NCBI GenBank assembly: GCA_016285355.1
Contig: JAEEQP010000003.1
Span: forward strand, 57,628-121,627
Source: Bacteroidales bacterium
Lineage (GTDB): Bacteria; Bacteroidota; Bacteroidia; Bacteroidales; F082
Reading direction: 5' to 3'
DNA length: 64,000 nt
In this document: positions 35,879 to 44,959 of the stretch, piece after piece
Numbering within the stretch: the first letter of the stretch is position 1
How the letters are laid out: each line of letters starts with the position of its first letter
Position numbers and translations under genes: made by a program
The notes under the pieces: generated by a model
Seen by the model: only the letters and a program-made list of their open reading frames with translations
Database searches by the model: none
What the model was told of the DNA's origin: nothing

Positions 35879-38320
35879 TTATGCTCTTACAACATTTTGC
35901 CCATTGTACAGCATCTGCTGCATACCCAAATAGAAACCTCTTATCTGCTCAGGCTGCATATTGAGTTGGCTTACCGCATCTGTCGCCGAATGGTATTTCA
36001 TATCAATAAGCATGGGCAGATTTTCTGAACTCAGTTCCTTGAAGCCATTACGCACATATAGTTCCATGACATAGTTCACGAAATCTAATTGCGCGGCAGT
36101 GTACTTCTTTTGTGCTTGCTCCCTCAAAATCTCTGCCCTGCGCTGACGGTCAATCGGAGTGGTGTTGTAAGCAAGAAACGCCAATACATCCAGCATGTCG
36201 CAATTCTCCATTTCAAGGAATTTGCGAGTCATCTCAAGTTTGTCCTCAGGAAAACCGCTTTGGGCCAACACATCGAGCAACTGCTCTCGTGTATCAGGCT
36301 GCGACCAACGTTTCCGCAAGTCGTCTTCACCAGCGAGGAAATGTGGCAACATGCCGAAAAGCTTTTTGATATAATCCTCAATGCTAATAAGTTTGTCACC
36401 AAACTGTATGCGCTCATCCCAGTCCGTGTGCAGGGTCAGTTCGCGCAATGAAGATAGTTTCACTTTTACAGTCTTTTTTTGGCGACCACCCGAACAAGTG
36501 CAAGGCAGGTGACCGCACACTGGACAAGGCTGTGGCGGTTCCCAACCGTCACCATCTTCGTGAGCTTCACTGCCTCCACTCTCTTCACCTTCTGGATATG
36601 GCTTCGGCTTGACACATGAGCAGGGATAATTGCCACACATAGGACAGAACGGGTCGCCATCCCATTCGGCATCCTGGAAGTTTCTGGAGGCACCCACAAA
36701 GTCGTAAACCGTAAAATAATATTTGTCGGTGAACAGACGTGTGCCGCGACCCATAATCTGTTTGAACTCCACGATGTTGTTCACAGGGCGCATCAGCACA
36801 ATGTTGCGCACATTGCGGGCATCGACTCCTGTTGACAGCTTCTGCGAGGTGGTGAGGATGGTCGGGCGCAGATAATCGTTGTTTTGGAACTGCTTCAACT
36901 TGGCCTCACCCTCCTTGCCGTCGTCGGAAGTCACGCGCTCGCAATAGTTGGAGTCGGGCACAGACTTGAATTGGTTAATCATGTCGCGAATCACCATCGC
37001 ATGGAGCTGAGTGCAGCAAAACACCAGTGTTTTCTCATCCTTGTCGATTTGTCCAAGCAATTCTTTGACACGGTGCTCGTCGCGCTGGCGGATTTCGATG
37101 TTGCCGTTGTAGAAGTCTTGTTCTGTGTAGGTTTTTTCAGGGTCAATCTCGCCTTCCACATCGTCGTTGGGGTCGAACTGGTAGGTGTCGATGTTGCTGC
37201 TCGAAATCTTCACGCGATAAGGTGTCAGGAAGCCGTCTTCGATGCCTTGTTTCAGCGAATAGGAATAGACAGGGTCTCCGAAATACTTGTAAGTGTTGGC
37301 ATTGACCGTTCTTCTTGGCGTTGCTGTCATGCCCAATTGCACCGCAGGCTCGAAGTAATTCATCAGCTGTCGCCACTCGCTTTCGTCGTTGGCTCCTCCC
37401 CTGTGGCACTCGTCGATGATGATGAAGTCGAAAAACTCAGGCGGATATTGTTTGTAGTAAGGTTGGCCTGTGGGGTCATTCGACATAATAGTCTGAAAGA
37501 TGGTAAAATAGAGATGACGCGCCTTGGGCACACGGTCCTGATGCTTGCTGTCGTGCAGCAAATCCGGGGTAATACGTTCCATGGCGTCCTCGGGGAACTG
37601 CTCGAAGTCGTTCTTGGCTTGGTTGGCCAAGATGTTGCGGTCGCTGATGAACAGAATGCGCGGTTTCTGGTCGGTGCCTCGAGTGTTCCAATTGGTTTGA
37701 TACAGCTTCCAGCAGATTTGGAAAGCGGTATAGGTCTTGCCTGTGCCTGTTGCCATCGTAAGCAAAATGCGTTGTTCACCTTTGGCGATGGCTTCCAATA
37801 CTTTGTTGATGGCGATTTCCTGATAGTAGCGCGGCTCTCGACCACCGCCACGGTTCATCGGGCAAAGGTTGAACTTGTCGCGCCATGGATTCACTTCAGC
37901 AAAGGTCATCGCCCATAGTTCTTGTGGCGAGGGGAACTTGCTGGCAGGGCCTTCCTTTGAGGGAATGACATAATTGCCTTGGGCATCCTTCACGCCCATA
38001 TCGATGGCCCAAATCTCGTCGCCGTTGGTGGCGTATGTGTAGCGGATGTGCAGCAACTCAGCATAGCGTTTAGCCTGTTCCACTCCTTCGCTCACGTGCT
38101 TCTCATCGCTCTTGGCCTCAATGACCGCCAACTTCTGCTTCTTGTATTCCAAGATGTAGTCCACCTTCTTGGGATGGCGGTTTTGCGGCAAGGCACTCAC
38201 CTGACCGGGGGCGATATAGGCGCGCTGTTCCGTTAGGATTTCGCTCTCGGGCACCTGCTCCCAACCCACCTCATAGAGCTTAGGGTCTATCTTTTTCCGT
38301 CTGGTTGCTGATTCGTCCAT
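35879..38320 (-). CDS. hsdR: type I restriction enzyme R subunit
   Basis: 813 aa from an ATG at 38320. The N-terminal PD-(D/E)XK nuclease region shows VDYIL (Asp54) and AVIEAKSD (Glu68, Lys70). The translocase motor has Walker A MATGTGKT (189-196), IIDECHRGG (301-309, DEAD-box-like), GMTATPRR and the helicase motif VI GRGTR (524-528). The C-terminal region is of the EcoEI/EcoAI type. An unusual feature is a pair of Cys-rich knuckles, CPMCGNYPCSC (559-569) and CPVCGHLPCTC (599-609), flanking an acidic loop, which would bind zinc. HsdR cuts DNA far from the recognition site after ATP-driven translocation, in complex with HsdM and HsdS encoded upstream. Confidence 0.95.
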   Translation of the reverse strand: MDESATRRKKIDPKLYEVGWEQVPESEILTEQRAYIAPGQVSALPQNRHPKKVDYILEYKKQKLAVIEAKSDEKHVSEGVEQAKRYAELLHIRYTYATNGDEIWAIDMGVKDAQGNYVIPSKEGPASKFPSPQELWAMTFAEVNPWRDKFNLCPMNRGGGREPRYYQEIAINKVLEAIAKGEQRILLTMATGTGKTYTAFQICWKLYQTNWNTRGTDQKPRILFISDRNILANQAKNDFEQFPEDAMERITPDLLHDSKHQDRVPKARHLYFTIFQTIMSNDPTGQPYYKQYPPEFFDFIIIDECHRGGANDESEWRQLMNYFEPAVQLGMTATPRRTVNANTYKYFGDPVYSYSLKQGIEDGFLTPYRVKISSSNIDTYQFDPNDDVEGEIDPEKTYTEQDFYNGNIEIRQRDEHRVKELLGQIDKDEKTLVFCCTQLHAMVIRDMINQFKSVPDSNYCERVTSDDGKEGEAKLKQFQNNDYLRPTILTTSQKLSTGVDARNVRNIVLMRPVNNIVEFKQIMGRGTRLFTDKYYFTVYDFVGASRNFQDAEWDGDPFCPMCGNYPCSCVKPKPYPEGEESGGSEAHEDGDGWEPPQPCPVCGHLPCTCSGGRQKKTVKVKLSSLRELTLHTDWDERIQFGDKLISIEDYIKKLFGMLPHFLAGEDDLRKRWSQPDTREQLLDVLAQSGFPEDKLEMTRKFLEMENCDMLDVLAFLAYNTTPIDRQRRAEILREQAQKKYTAAQLDFVNYVMELYVRNGFKELSSENLPMLIDMKYHSATDAVSQLNMQPEQIRGFYLGMQQMLYNGQNVVRA

Positions 38321-38332
38321 TTGTATCTTGTT

Positions 38333-39490
38333 TTATTCAAACACTTCCCTTAACATCGCCTGTTTCAACGCATCGCACTCCGCCAAAGTCTTCCGCTGCA
38401 TCTCCTCCAACTTTTTGATATTGGCGGAAAGGGCATCGAGGCGGGAGACGATTCGTTGCTGCTCGGATAGAGGAGGAACCCCCAACATTATATACTTAAT
38501 ATCCCCAAACTTAATTGCAGGTAAAGCAGCGCCCCCAACACCTTTTCTAATATTAGATTGGAATAAATCAGACTTCAAGAAATACTGAAGATAATTGCTT
38601 TGCAGTTTGGATTTATCTTTAATAGATATCTTAAACAGATTGTTTGCGATTACTCCCTCAAAGCCATAACAAACAAAGCCTACGGTACCATAACGAACCA
38701 TAGCTATCTCGTCAGCCTTAAGGTAATACTTTTCTCCTGGATCATCTATATATCTTGGAGGCACATTTCCTTGAGTCACATCGATAATGCGCAAAAAACG
38801 CACCTTACCTGGAGAACATATTTCTGTTTGGAGATTAACGTCAACTTGGATTCCTTGAGAAAAAACAGAAACTTCTCCCAATGCCTTCTCTTCCCACCCT
38901 TCTTTCGGCCTCATGCACTCGGTGAGTTCGGCTTGGAAAAGTTGGCGGGCTTCTGCGAGTTGTTTTTCGGCATTGGCTTTCAGGGCATCAATATTTGCGA
39001 AGGCGGCATCGAGGCGGGAGATGATGGAGAGTTGCTCGGAGAGAGGGATACACGGGAATAGAACCTTCTTAATCTTCTCTTGGGAAATATTAGGTTGAGC
39101 TCCTCCCTGTGCTTGTGCTGCCAAGTCTTCTTTTATATAGGTAAAATAAGCATATACAAACTCAGGAGAAAAATCTTCGTGTGGTAAAATCCCACAAACT
39201 GCTTGATTTGATGTCGCCTCGAATTTCAGAATTCCACATTGTGCCGCTGTTGCCCCATACATGGCAACTAAAACCGTATTGACAGGATAATATTTTGCGG
39301 AAGAGTTTCTTAGCCCTTCTTCTGTTATACACAATTCTGATTCTGTTATGTATTTCTGACACACTTCACCACTTCTAATCCATGGAATGGAACCATTTTC
39401 ATAATTGGTCTTATTCGATTTAGAAGGAGTTCCACCCGCGTATGTTCGAAACACATCCCCCAGCTTCTTATATGTCCACCCTTCTTTCAT
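38333..39490 (-). CDS. hsdS: type I restriction-modification specificity subunit
   Basis: 385 aa. Its ATG overlaps the stop of the upstream gene (ATGA at 39487-39490). Two target-recognition domains are visible, starting WTYKKLGDVFRTYAGGTPSK and WEEKALGEVSVFSQGI. Each is followed by a conserved helical spacer (LSEQLSIISRLDAAFANID and LSEQQRIVSRLDALSANIK). HsdS sets the DNA sequence recognised for both methylation and cleavage. No second or truncated hsdS lies nearby, so no inversion shuffling is evident. Confidence 0.95.
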   Translation of the reverse strand: MKEGWTYKKLGDVFRTYAGGTPSKSNKTNYENGSIPWIRSGEVCQKYITESELCITEEGLRNSSAKYYPVNTVLVAMYGATAAQCGILKFEATSNQAVCGILPHEDFSPEFVYAYFTYIKEDLAAQAQGGAQPNISQEKIKKVLFPCIPLSEQLSIISRLDAAFANIDALKANAEKQLAEARQLFQAELTECMRPKEGWEEKALGEVSVFSQGIQVDVNLQTEICSPGKVRFLRIIDVTQGNVPPRYIDDPGEKYYLKADEIAMVRYGTVGFVCYGFEGVIANNLFKISIKDKSKLQSNYLQYFLKSDLFQSNIRKGVGGAALPAIKFGDIKYIMLGVPPLSEQQRIVSRLDALSANIKKLEEMQRKTLAECDALKQAMLREVFE

Positions 39491-41295
39491 GCCTTGCTGT
39501 GTTTTGGGTTGGTCATATAAGTTTGTCCCGGAGTGTGACTTTTTTTAGTAGGCAAGAGTATCCCATCGGCAACCATTTCAGTGATGAAACGATTACGGAT
39601 ATGCGTTACGGATTTATGTAGCAATTGTGCCAATTCCTCAACAGAATGTTCAACGATGCAGGCTTCAATAATCAATTCACGTATTTGCATATTTGTCATT
39701 CTGAGTTTGACTTTTGGCTTCACCAAATCATCAATAATACGTTTGTTTTCCGCTAAATGGTCGGTTGCAACAAGGTGGGGAGTTGCATCATTAGGACGGG
39801 GAGTTGCATCATTAGAGAGGGGAGTTGCATCATTAGAGAGGGGAGTTGCATCATTAGGATGGGGAGTTGCATCATTAGAGAGGGGAGTTGCATCATTAGG
39901 ATGAGGAGTTGCATCATTAGAGAGGGGAGTTGCATCATTAGTGTAGGAAGTTGCAATATTGTTGTCGGAAGTTGCAATATTGTTATTGGAAGTTGCAATA
40001 TTGTTGTGAGAAGTTCCAATATTAGTTCCAAGGTTAGTTGCAACATTTGGGCTGTCAGTTGCATCATTAGAAGGGGAAGTTGCATCATTATCACGCCAGA
40101 TGGTAGTAATAAACTCGGCACTCAAATCAATATCCGGTGCAAGAAGATGAGCTTCCTGCATCTTGCGGATGTTCTCCGTAATGCCTGTCCCGTATTTTTC
40201 AATATAGCCCGTCTGGTACATCAGCTCCGCCAGATATGGGTTGTGTGGATAGGAACCGTGCTCTTTCATCAGGTCGGCTTTGGTCAGCTCGACAGGCAGT
40301 GTTCCAGGATTGCGCACCACGATACGATTGCGGAAGACAGACACTTGCACGCTGCCAGTGCTATTGTAGTCACGGTGGACAACAGCATTCACGATGGTCT
40401 CAAAGATAACAGAGCGCGGAATCTCAAATTCAACCTCTGTTTGGACTTCCGTGTTCCTTTGTCCATAACGAACCGACAATTTCGACATCACCCAACTCGT
40501 GGCTTGGCTGATTTGCTCAGCCACATTGCCTTCAAAGGTTTTGTAGTCCTCAATAGGTTTTACCGTCTCTGTGCCGAGGAACCACGCGCATTTAACCACG
40601 GCCGTGGGGAAAAAGTATTGCGGGTCGTTGGCGAACATAAGCAGTGCCCCGTTGCTGGGCTTGCCTTGTCGCAACAAGCGCAGATGTTGAAGCACCGTCT
40701 CCGGCTCCGAGTCTTCATCCAAAGGAAACCCGCGCTTTTGACGAGCCTGATGCAGGAAGTTCCTGATTTTCTTTGCATCAATATCCACCATGGAAGCATC
40801 ATCGCGAGTCTGTTCGTCAAAACTCAGGGTTTGGATGATACCTTTGTATTTAAGGTAGGCGTACAATGACTGTTTGACCAACGAAATCAACACGGATGGG
40901 TTTGAGAAAACACGGTATGAGAGTTCGTTTTGCACTTTACGGAAGAAACGCTCTTCCTGCTCTTCGCGTTGTTGGTTGTCCAAATCCTTAATGAAAGCCA
41001 CGCGATAGGCATTGCCTTCACCCGCAGCCTGATATTCTTTCTCAGTTGGAGAGAGTTCTCCTGGCAACGCATTGCCGTACCTTTGCCCCACCAGCAAGAG
41101 ATAGACCTGACACTTGGATGCCTCCTCCAAATAGAGCTGGCGGGGATTGGTGTCTTGAGCGGCAATTTGCTCAAAAATGAACGGCTCAAAGTATTGTCCC
41201 ATCAACTCGTCATTGCGGATGAAGTCGAAAACACGCCGCCGTTCATTCGCAAATTCTGATTGCACACTGCTTATGAAGACTTTATACTTTGGCAT
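39487..41295 (-). CDS. DUF4062 / ATPase-domain protein inside the type I R-M operon
   Basis: 602 aa from an ATG at 41295. Residues 1 to about 90 are a DUF4062-type domain (KVFISSVQSEFANERR, then CQVYLLLVGQRYG). An AlbA_2/HATPase_c_4-like module follows (GALLMFANDPQYFFPTAV; ETIVNAVVHRDYNSTGSVQ; RIVVRNPGTLP; the C-terminal EKYGTGITENIRKMQ), typical of RecG-like ATP-binding proteins. Residues of roughly 415 to 520 are a tandem 7-residue repeat (xNDATPL). A C-terminal winged-helix-like segment ends the protein (LAQLLHKSVTHIRNRFI). It lies between hsdM (6 bases) and hsdS (4-base overlap), so it is a co-expressed accessory. A regulatory or defence role is inferred; none can be stated. Confidence 0.85.
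   Translation of the reverse strand: MPKYKVFISSVQSEFANERRRVFDFIRNDELMGQYFEPFIFEQIAAQDTNPRQLYLEEASKCQVYLLLVGQRYGNALPGELSPTEKEYQAAGEGNAYRVAFIKDLDNQQREEQEERFFRKVQNELSYRVFSNPSVLISLVKQSLYAYLKYKGIIQTLSFDEQTRDDASMVDIDAKKIRNFLHQARQKRGFPLDEDSEPETVLQHLRLLRQGKPSNGALLMFANDPQYFFPTAVVKCAWFLGTETVKPIEDYKTFEGNVAEQISQATSWVMSKLSVRYGQRNTEVQTEVEFEIPRSVIFETIVNAVVHRDYNSTGSVQVSVFRNRIVVRNPGTLPVELTKADLMKEHGSYPHNPYLAELMYQTGYIEKYGTGITENIRKMQEAHLLAPDIDLSAEFITTIWRDNDATSPSNDATDSPNVATNLGTNIGTSHNNIATSNNNIATSDNNIATSYTNDATPLSNDATPHPNDATPLSNDATPHPNDATPLSNDATPLSNDATPRPNDATPHLVATDHLAENKRIIDDLVKPKVKLRMTNMQIRELIIEACIVEHSVEELAQLLHKSVTHIRNRFITEMVADGILLPTKKSHTPGQTYMTNPKHSKA
39763..40097. repeat. 21-base tandem repeat (about 15 copies) in the DUF4062 gene
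   Basis: The plus strand repeats units of the type GGAGTTGCATCATTAGAGAG with period 21. On the coding strand these give NDATPLS and close variants (NDATPHP, NNIATSD). Copies at the left end are nearly identical and those at the right end diverge. The unit length is a multiple of three, so copy-number change alters protein length and not frame. There are no spacers, so it is not a CRISPR array. Confidence 0.95.
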
Positions 41296-41301
41296 AAGGC
41301 A

Positions 41302-42747
41302 TTATACTAATTTTATCAGATTGTCCATGATGTTCTTTGCCTCGTCGTTCAGTGACACAAGACTTTCAAGAATTTCAGCGGCACTGCGCTCGTCCACCTC
41401 TTCCACCTTGTTCGGGTTCTTCACGCTAAGGTCGCAATCCTCGCCCAATGTGGAAACATCGATGCTCCATGAGTTTTCGCTGTCAGCCTTGGTTTTTTGC
41501 AATTTGAGGAAGTCGGCCAAGTCGTCATCGTTGAGGGCATTGGTCTTACCCAAGTTGCGGCCTGGGTTCAACTGATAGTACCAAATCTTTTCAGTGGGCT
41601 TGCCTTTGTCGAAGAAGAGCACCACCGTCTTCACGCCAGCCCCTTGGAACACTCCACTGGGCAAGTCGAGTATGGTGTGGAGGTTGCACTGTTTCAACAG
41701 CACCTTTCGCAGTTGGGCAGCGTCGCCGTTACTAAGGAAAGTGTTCTTGATGACGATGCCCGCTCGGCCACCAGCCTTCAGCATCTTGATGAAATGTTGC
41801 ATGAACATGTAGGCCGTCTCGCTGGTACGCAGATCGAAGTTTTGCAGCACCTCGCCACGTTCCGATCCTCCGAAGGGCGGATTGGCCAAGATGATATCCT
41901 TGCGGTCTTTCTCTTGTACTTGTGCCATATTCTCAGCCAACGTATTGCCACGGATGATGTTAGGAGCCTCCAAGCCATGAAAAATCATGTTCATTGTGGC
42001 GATGATGTAGGGCAACGGCTTTTTCTCCTTGCCAAAGAAGGTCTGTTCCTGCAAGATTTTATTATCGTTTGTACTTTTGATTTTCTGCGACATATAAACG
42101 AAAGCCTCGCAGAGGAAGCCTGCGGAACCACAAGCAGGGTCGTAAACCGTCTCGCCTATCTTTGGGTCAACCACCTTCACGATGGTGCGGATGAGCGGTC
42201 GCGGCGTGTAGTACTCGCCACCGTTGCGCCCCGCGTTGCCCATACGCTGGATTTTCGACTCATAGAGTAGCGTCATCTCATGCTTGTCCTGTGCGCTTTG
42301 GAAGTGCAGCGAGTCAACGAGGTTGATAATCTCGCGCAGGTTGTAGCCGCTGGTAATCTTGTTGCGCAACTCAGCGAAAATTTCACCTATCTTATACTCC
42401 AGCGTATTGGCACTGCTAGCCGTGGTTTGGAACTTCCTGAGTTCGGGGAACAACTTTGCATCAACAAACTGCTGTAAATCAGGACCCGTCATACAGTTGA
42501 TGTCGTCTGGGGTGCCATCTGGTTTCTTGGGTGCAGCCCACTGACTCCAACGCAAGAAACCCGTAATGATACGTTTATAGGGTTTGCCTGACATCATGCC
42601 CTTCATCTCCCGCTCTGCTTCCAAGTCGTCCAAATACTTCAGAAACAGCAGCCAAGAAGTCTGTTCAATATAGTCCAACTCCGTGCTACATCCCGCCTCG
42701 TTACGCAGGATATTATCTATTGCATTAAAAGTTGATTCGTATTGCAT
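41302..42747 (-). CDS. hsdM: type I restriction-modification methyltransferase subunit
   Basis: 481 aa from an ATG at 42747. It has an N-terminal helical domain (LDYIEQTSWLLFLKYLDDLE), the SAM-binding motif DPACGSAGF (203-211) and the catalytic NPPF (289-292) of N6-adenine methyltransferases, plus the EYYTPRPLI segment common to HsdM. It modifies host DNA as an M2S complex with HsdS. It heads the operon hsdM, DUF4062 gene, hsdS, hsdR and has a well-formed promoter upstream. Confidence 0.95.
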   Translation of the reverse strand: MQYESTFNAIDNILRNEAGCSTELDYIEQTSWLLFLKYLDDLEAEREMKGMMSGKPYKRIITGFLRWSQWAAPKKPDGTPDDINCMTGPDLQQFVDAKLFPELRKFQTTASSANTLEYKIGEIFAELRNKITSGYNLREIINLVDSLHFQSAQDKHEMTLLYESKIQRMGNAGRNGGEYYTPRPLIRTIVKVVDPKIGETVYDPACGSAGFLCEAFVYMSQKIKSTNDNKILQEQTFFGKEKKPLPYIIATMNMIFHGLEAPNIIRGNTLAENMAQVQEKDRKDIILANPPFGGSERGEVLQNFDLRTSETAYMFMQHFIKMLKAGGRAGIVIKNTFLSNGDAAQLRKVLLKQCNLHTILDLPSGVFQGAGVKTVVLFFDKGKPTEKIWYYQLNPGRNLGKTNALNDDDLADFLKLQKTKADSENSWSIDVSTLGEDCDLSVKNPNKVEEVDERSAAEILESLVSLNDEAKNIMDNLIKLV

Positions 42748-42786
42748 GGTTTTGGATATGAAAAACTATCCTTTGATTTATCGCTG

Positions 42787-42816
42787 CAAAGATAGCATAT
42801 TTATTTGTTTGGCAAA
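42787..42816 (-). promoter_or_regulatory. consensus promoter for the type I R-M operon
   Basis: The minus strand has TTTG (42816-42813), an 18-base spacer, and TATCTTTG (42794-42787), fitting the Bacteroidetes -33/-7 pattern. It lies 40 bases before the hsdM ATG, so the R-M operon can be read independently of the cassette upstream. Confidence 0.65.
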
Positions 42817-42862
42817 TCGAGGCACACGCAAATAAACATTAAAAGGTTCAATTTTTTCCAAA

Positions 42863-43609
42863 TCAAACTTTTTCTATATCTCCTGTCTCTTTAAGAACAA
42901 ACGAGCTCTTACAATCCAGGCAATACACCGAATGGTCAATCTCTCGCGGACCTTTGTCCTGTAAAGTATGGCCAAACACCTGAATTACCCCTGGGAGCCT
43001 CGACTCGCTCCACTCGAATTCTTCCACATCGGCCCAAACCATACTGCCGGCTCGGTTTCTTCCCCAACGCAAAAAAGAGACATCACCCAGAGCCTCGACA
43101 AACGCTTCTTTGAACATCAAGCGATTGAAGGTATCGGCGGTCACTTGTTCAGAAGGGCCAAACAAATCAGCATACTTTTCAGCCCATGCCCTGTTGACTC
43201 CAGCATGGGTAAAAAGATAACGCTGCCCTCCTATCTCGCACTCTGCCGCCATCTGGAAACAATCCAGATTGTCAACGAAGGTCTTACGAATCTTTTCAGC
43301 CTGATACTCGTTATAGCGGCTTCCGCGAAGTGAGGGGTAAAGATAATGCAGGTCGTGGTTCCCCAAAAGTAGCACCACTTTTTCAGGGTTCTCTCGCTTC
43401 AAGGCAATGATGTCGAGCAGACCCTTGTAGGCATCGCTCCAATAAATCCACTCATTCTCGTAAGGGTCGAGATAATCGCCCAAGAAGATGAGCGTATCTT
43501 CCTCTTTGCGTTGGGATACCGTCCAATGCCAGAAGTCTCTGCCGTGGATGTCGGGAATTATGATGATTGGGGTATTCATAAGAAATTTGTAACCATATAT
43601 TGCTTCCAT
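42863..43609 (-). CDS. calcineurin-like metallophosphoesterase
   Basis: 248 aa from an ATG at 43609; a second Met at residue 11 (MNTPIIIIPD) could be the start. The motifs of the superfamily occur in order: DIHG (D20, H22), GDYLD (44-48), GNHD (83-86), FTHAG and a C-terminal FGHT. The protein therefore binds two metal ions and should hydrolyse phosphate esters. It resembles single-domain serine/threonine phosphatase-type or RNA-repair phosphatase-type enzymes; the substrate is not evident. It is the last gene of a co-directional cassette with an RlaP-like nucleotidyltransferase and an HD protein. Confidence 0.85.
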   Translation of the reverse strand: MEAIYGYKFLMNTPIIIIPDIHGRDFWHWTVSQRKEEDTLIFLGDYLDPYENEWIYWSDAYKGLLDIIALKRENPEKVVLLLGNHDLHYLYPSLRGSRYNEYQAEKIRKTFVDNLDCFQMAAECEIGGQRYLFTHAGVNRAWAEKYADLFGPSEQVTADTFNRLMFKEAFVEALGDVSFLRWGRNRAGSMVWADVEEFEWSESRLPGVIQVFGHTLQDKGPREIDHSVYCLDCKSSFVLKETGDIEKV

Positions 43610-43618
43610 GTTACATAA

Positions 43619-43744
43619 CTAATTCATCTCTTCCAAAAACGCTTTATCTTCGTGCCATTCGGCCCCACTTTCTTTCCCGTGGGAAAACACGACATTCAGT
43701 TTCAATTCCGAGATTCTCTCGGGAGTAAATTCACTGTTGTACAT
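43619..43744 (-). CDS. small ORF, 41 aa, possible gene remnant
   Basis: The frame runs MYNSEFTPERISELKLNVVF...KAFLEEMN from an ATG at 43744 to a TAG at 43619. It sits 18 bases after the RlaP-like gene and 9 bases before the phosphoesterase ATG, all on the same strand. The FTPERISELK opening looks like the start of a larger conserved protein, so it may be an internally deleted remnant. Alternatively it is a genuine small protein. No function can be given. Confidence 0.45.
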   Translation of the reverse strand: MYNSEFTPERISELKLNVVFSHGKESGAEWHEDKAFLEEMN

Positions 43745-43762
43745 AGTTTTAAACTTGTTTTT

Positions 43763-44959
43763 CTATTTATACATCATCAATTGCCTGTTCCTGATGTCAA
43801 TCATCAGCTGATTTACAAAATCAACATCAATCTTTTCGCGGATGGTAGATTGCTCCATCAACTGGTTCATGCGTTCCTTGTCGCGTTCCAACATCTCAAC
43901 GATCTCATCATACTCGTATTTGTGGTTGCGTACATCCATAAGGAACTCTCTGTCCCAAGTGCGACGTAAAATCATTCCTTTGCCCTCAGCTATCTCTGCC
44001 GCCATGTGCATCAGGCGGAAACAGTGCATCATGTTCTTTGAATCGTAGTTCTTATCAAGGTTCGACTCGTACCGCTGCGGATTACGTTCCTTCACCCATT
44101 CCTGATATTCCTTGTATTGACGGCAATGCGTCGAATAGCCATTCTGGTTGTATGAAATGAAGCAAACAGGGCGTGTGTCTTTGTCTTCAACCGACGACAA
44201 GCGCAACTCGTTGCCGTCGGCATTAATATCGATAACTCCACGATAACCGATAGGGGCTGTTCTGCTCAGTCGGCTTTCCGTTTCCGCAATGTCATTATCC
44301 CCATAATACTCACTCGCATACGAAAGGAACAATACGTCGTTTCTCCAATCCTGACAGGCGGCCGTATGCGCCCCGAAGTCATAATAGACACCATAGATGT
44401 CGTGCATGTTGGGCACATTCACCAGCCCACAGTATTCCTGGTGCAGCCCTCGTTCCGACAGCCAGTCCCGAAACTTTGTGCTGCCTTGGTTCTTGAACGT
44501 GTAGATGAAATCGTAAGGCGTAAGCCTCTCGGTGATGGGATTGACTATCTTTTTGTTTAGCCCCCGCGCTTTCTCTATCTGCGACTTGGCATAGCCAAAA
44601 AACGGATTGAAACACTGCTTGCTGATAAACTGTTCCCTATGGTCGATGACCATCTGCATGAGTGGATGTACCTTACCAATAATCTTATCCTTCGGCACAA
44701 AGAGTGCTTCCAGCATTGTCGGGTTCGATTTCAACAACAATCGTATCAGTTCACCTATCTCAAACCATGTGTTATCATGCCGTGAATCTGTAATCTGTGG
44801 CTTATAACCAACGCATCCGAAGAGTTCGTCCCTTGTACAGACAAACACACCGCTCGTGTCTATGTCCGAGTTCTCGTTGTTCAAACCATAAAGATGACTA
44901 CCACGAATATACTCATACAACAGCCGTCCATCATTTCGTATAGTGTCAAATTGTGTCAT
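43763..44959 (-). CDS. RlaP-like nucleotidyltransferase (polymerase-beta superfamily)
   Basis: 398 aa from an ATG at 44959. The N-terminus carries the nucleotidyltransferase signature GSHLYGL...NSDIDTSGVF: Gly20-Ser21 followed by the metal-binding Asp32 and Asp34. The long helical C-terminal part (KARGLNKKIVNPI, YDSKNMMHCFRLMHMAAEIA) matches the predicted nucleotidyltransferases named RlaP for their association with RNA ligases. Family members are thought to add nucleotides to RNA ends during RNA repair. The ATG overlaps the stop of the upstream HD gene (ATGA), so the two are translationally coupled. No RNA ligase is present in the window. Confidence 0.8.
   Translation of the reverse strand: MTQFDTIRNDGRLLYEYIRGSHLYGLNNENSDIDTSGVFVCTRDELFGCVGYKPQITDSRHDNTWFEIGELIRLLLKSNPTMLEALFVPKDKIIGKVHPLMQMVIDHREQFISKQCFNPFFGYAKSQIEKARGLNKKIVNPITERLTPYDFIYTFKNQGSTKFRDWLSERGLHQEYCGLVNVPNMHDIYGVYYDFGAHTAACQDWRNDVLFLSYASEYYGDNDIAETESRLSRTAPIGYRGVIDINADGNELRLSSVEDKDTRPVCFISYNQNGYSTHCRQYKEYQEWVKERNPQRYESNLDKNYDSKNMMHCFRLMHMAAEIAEGKGMILRRTWDREFLMDVRNHKYEYDEIVEMLERDKERMNQLMEQSTIREKIDVDFVNQLMIDIRNRQLMMYK

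Noticed and set aside
38333..39490. hsdS inversion or shuffling system
   Set aside because: Only one hsdS gene is present, with no inverted partial copy or recombinase nearby.
39763..40097. Regular short repeats that could suggest a CRISPR array
   Set aside because: The 21-base units are contiguous without spacers and encode a 7-residue protein repeat within an intact gene.
40900..41300. Plus-strand ORFs opposite the DUF4062 gene as a second gene
   Set aside because: They have no domain or start context and lie opposite a clearly conserved DUF4062 domain.
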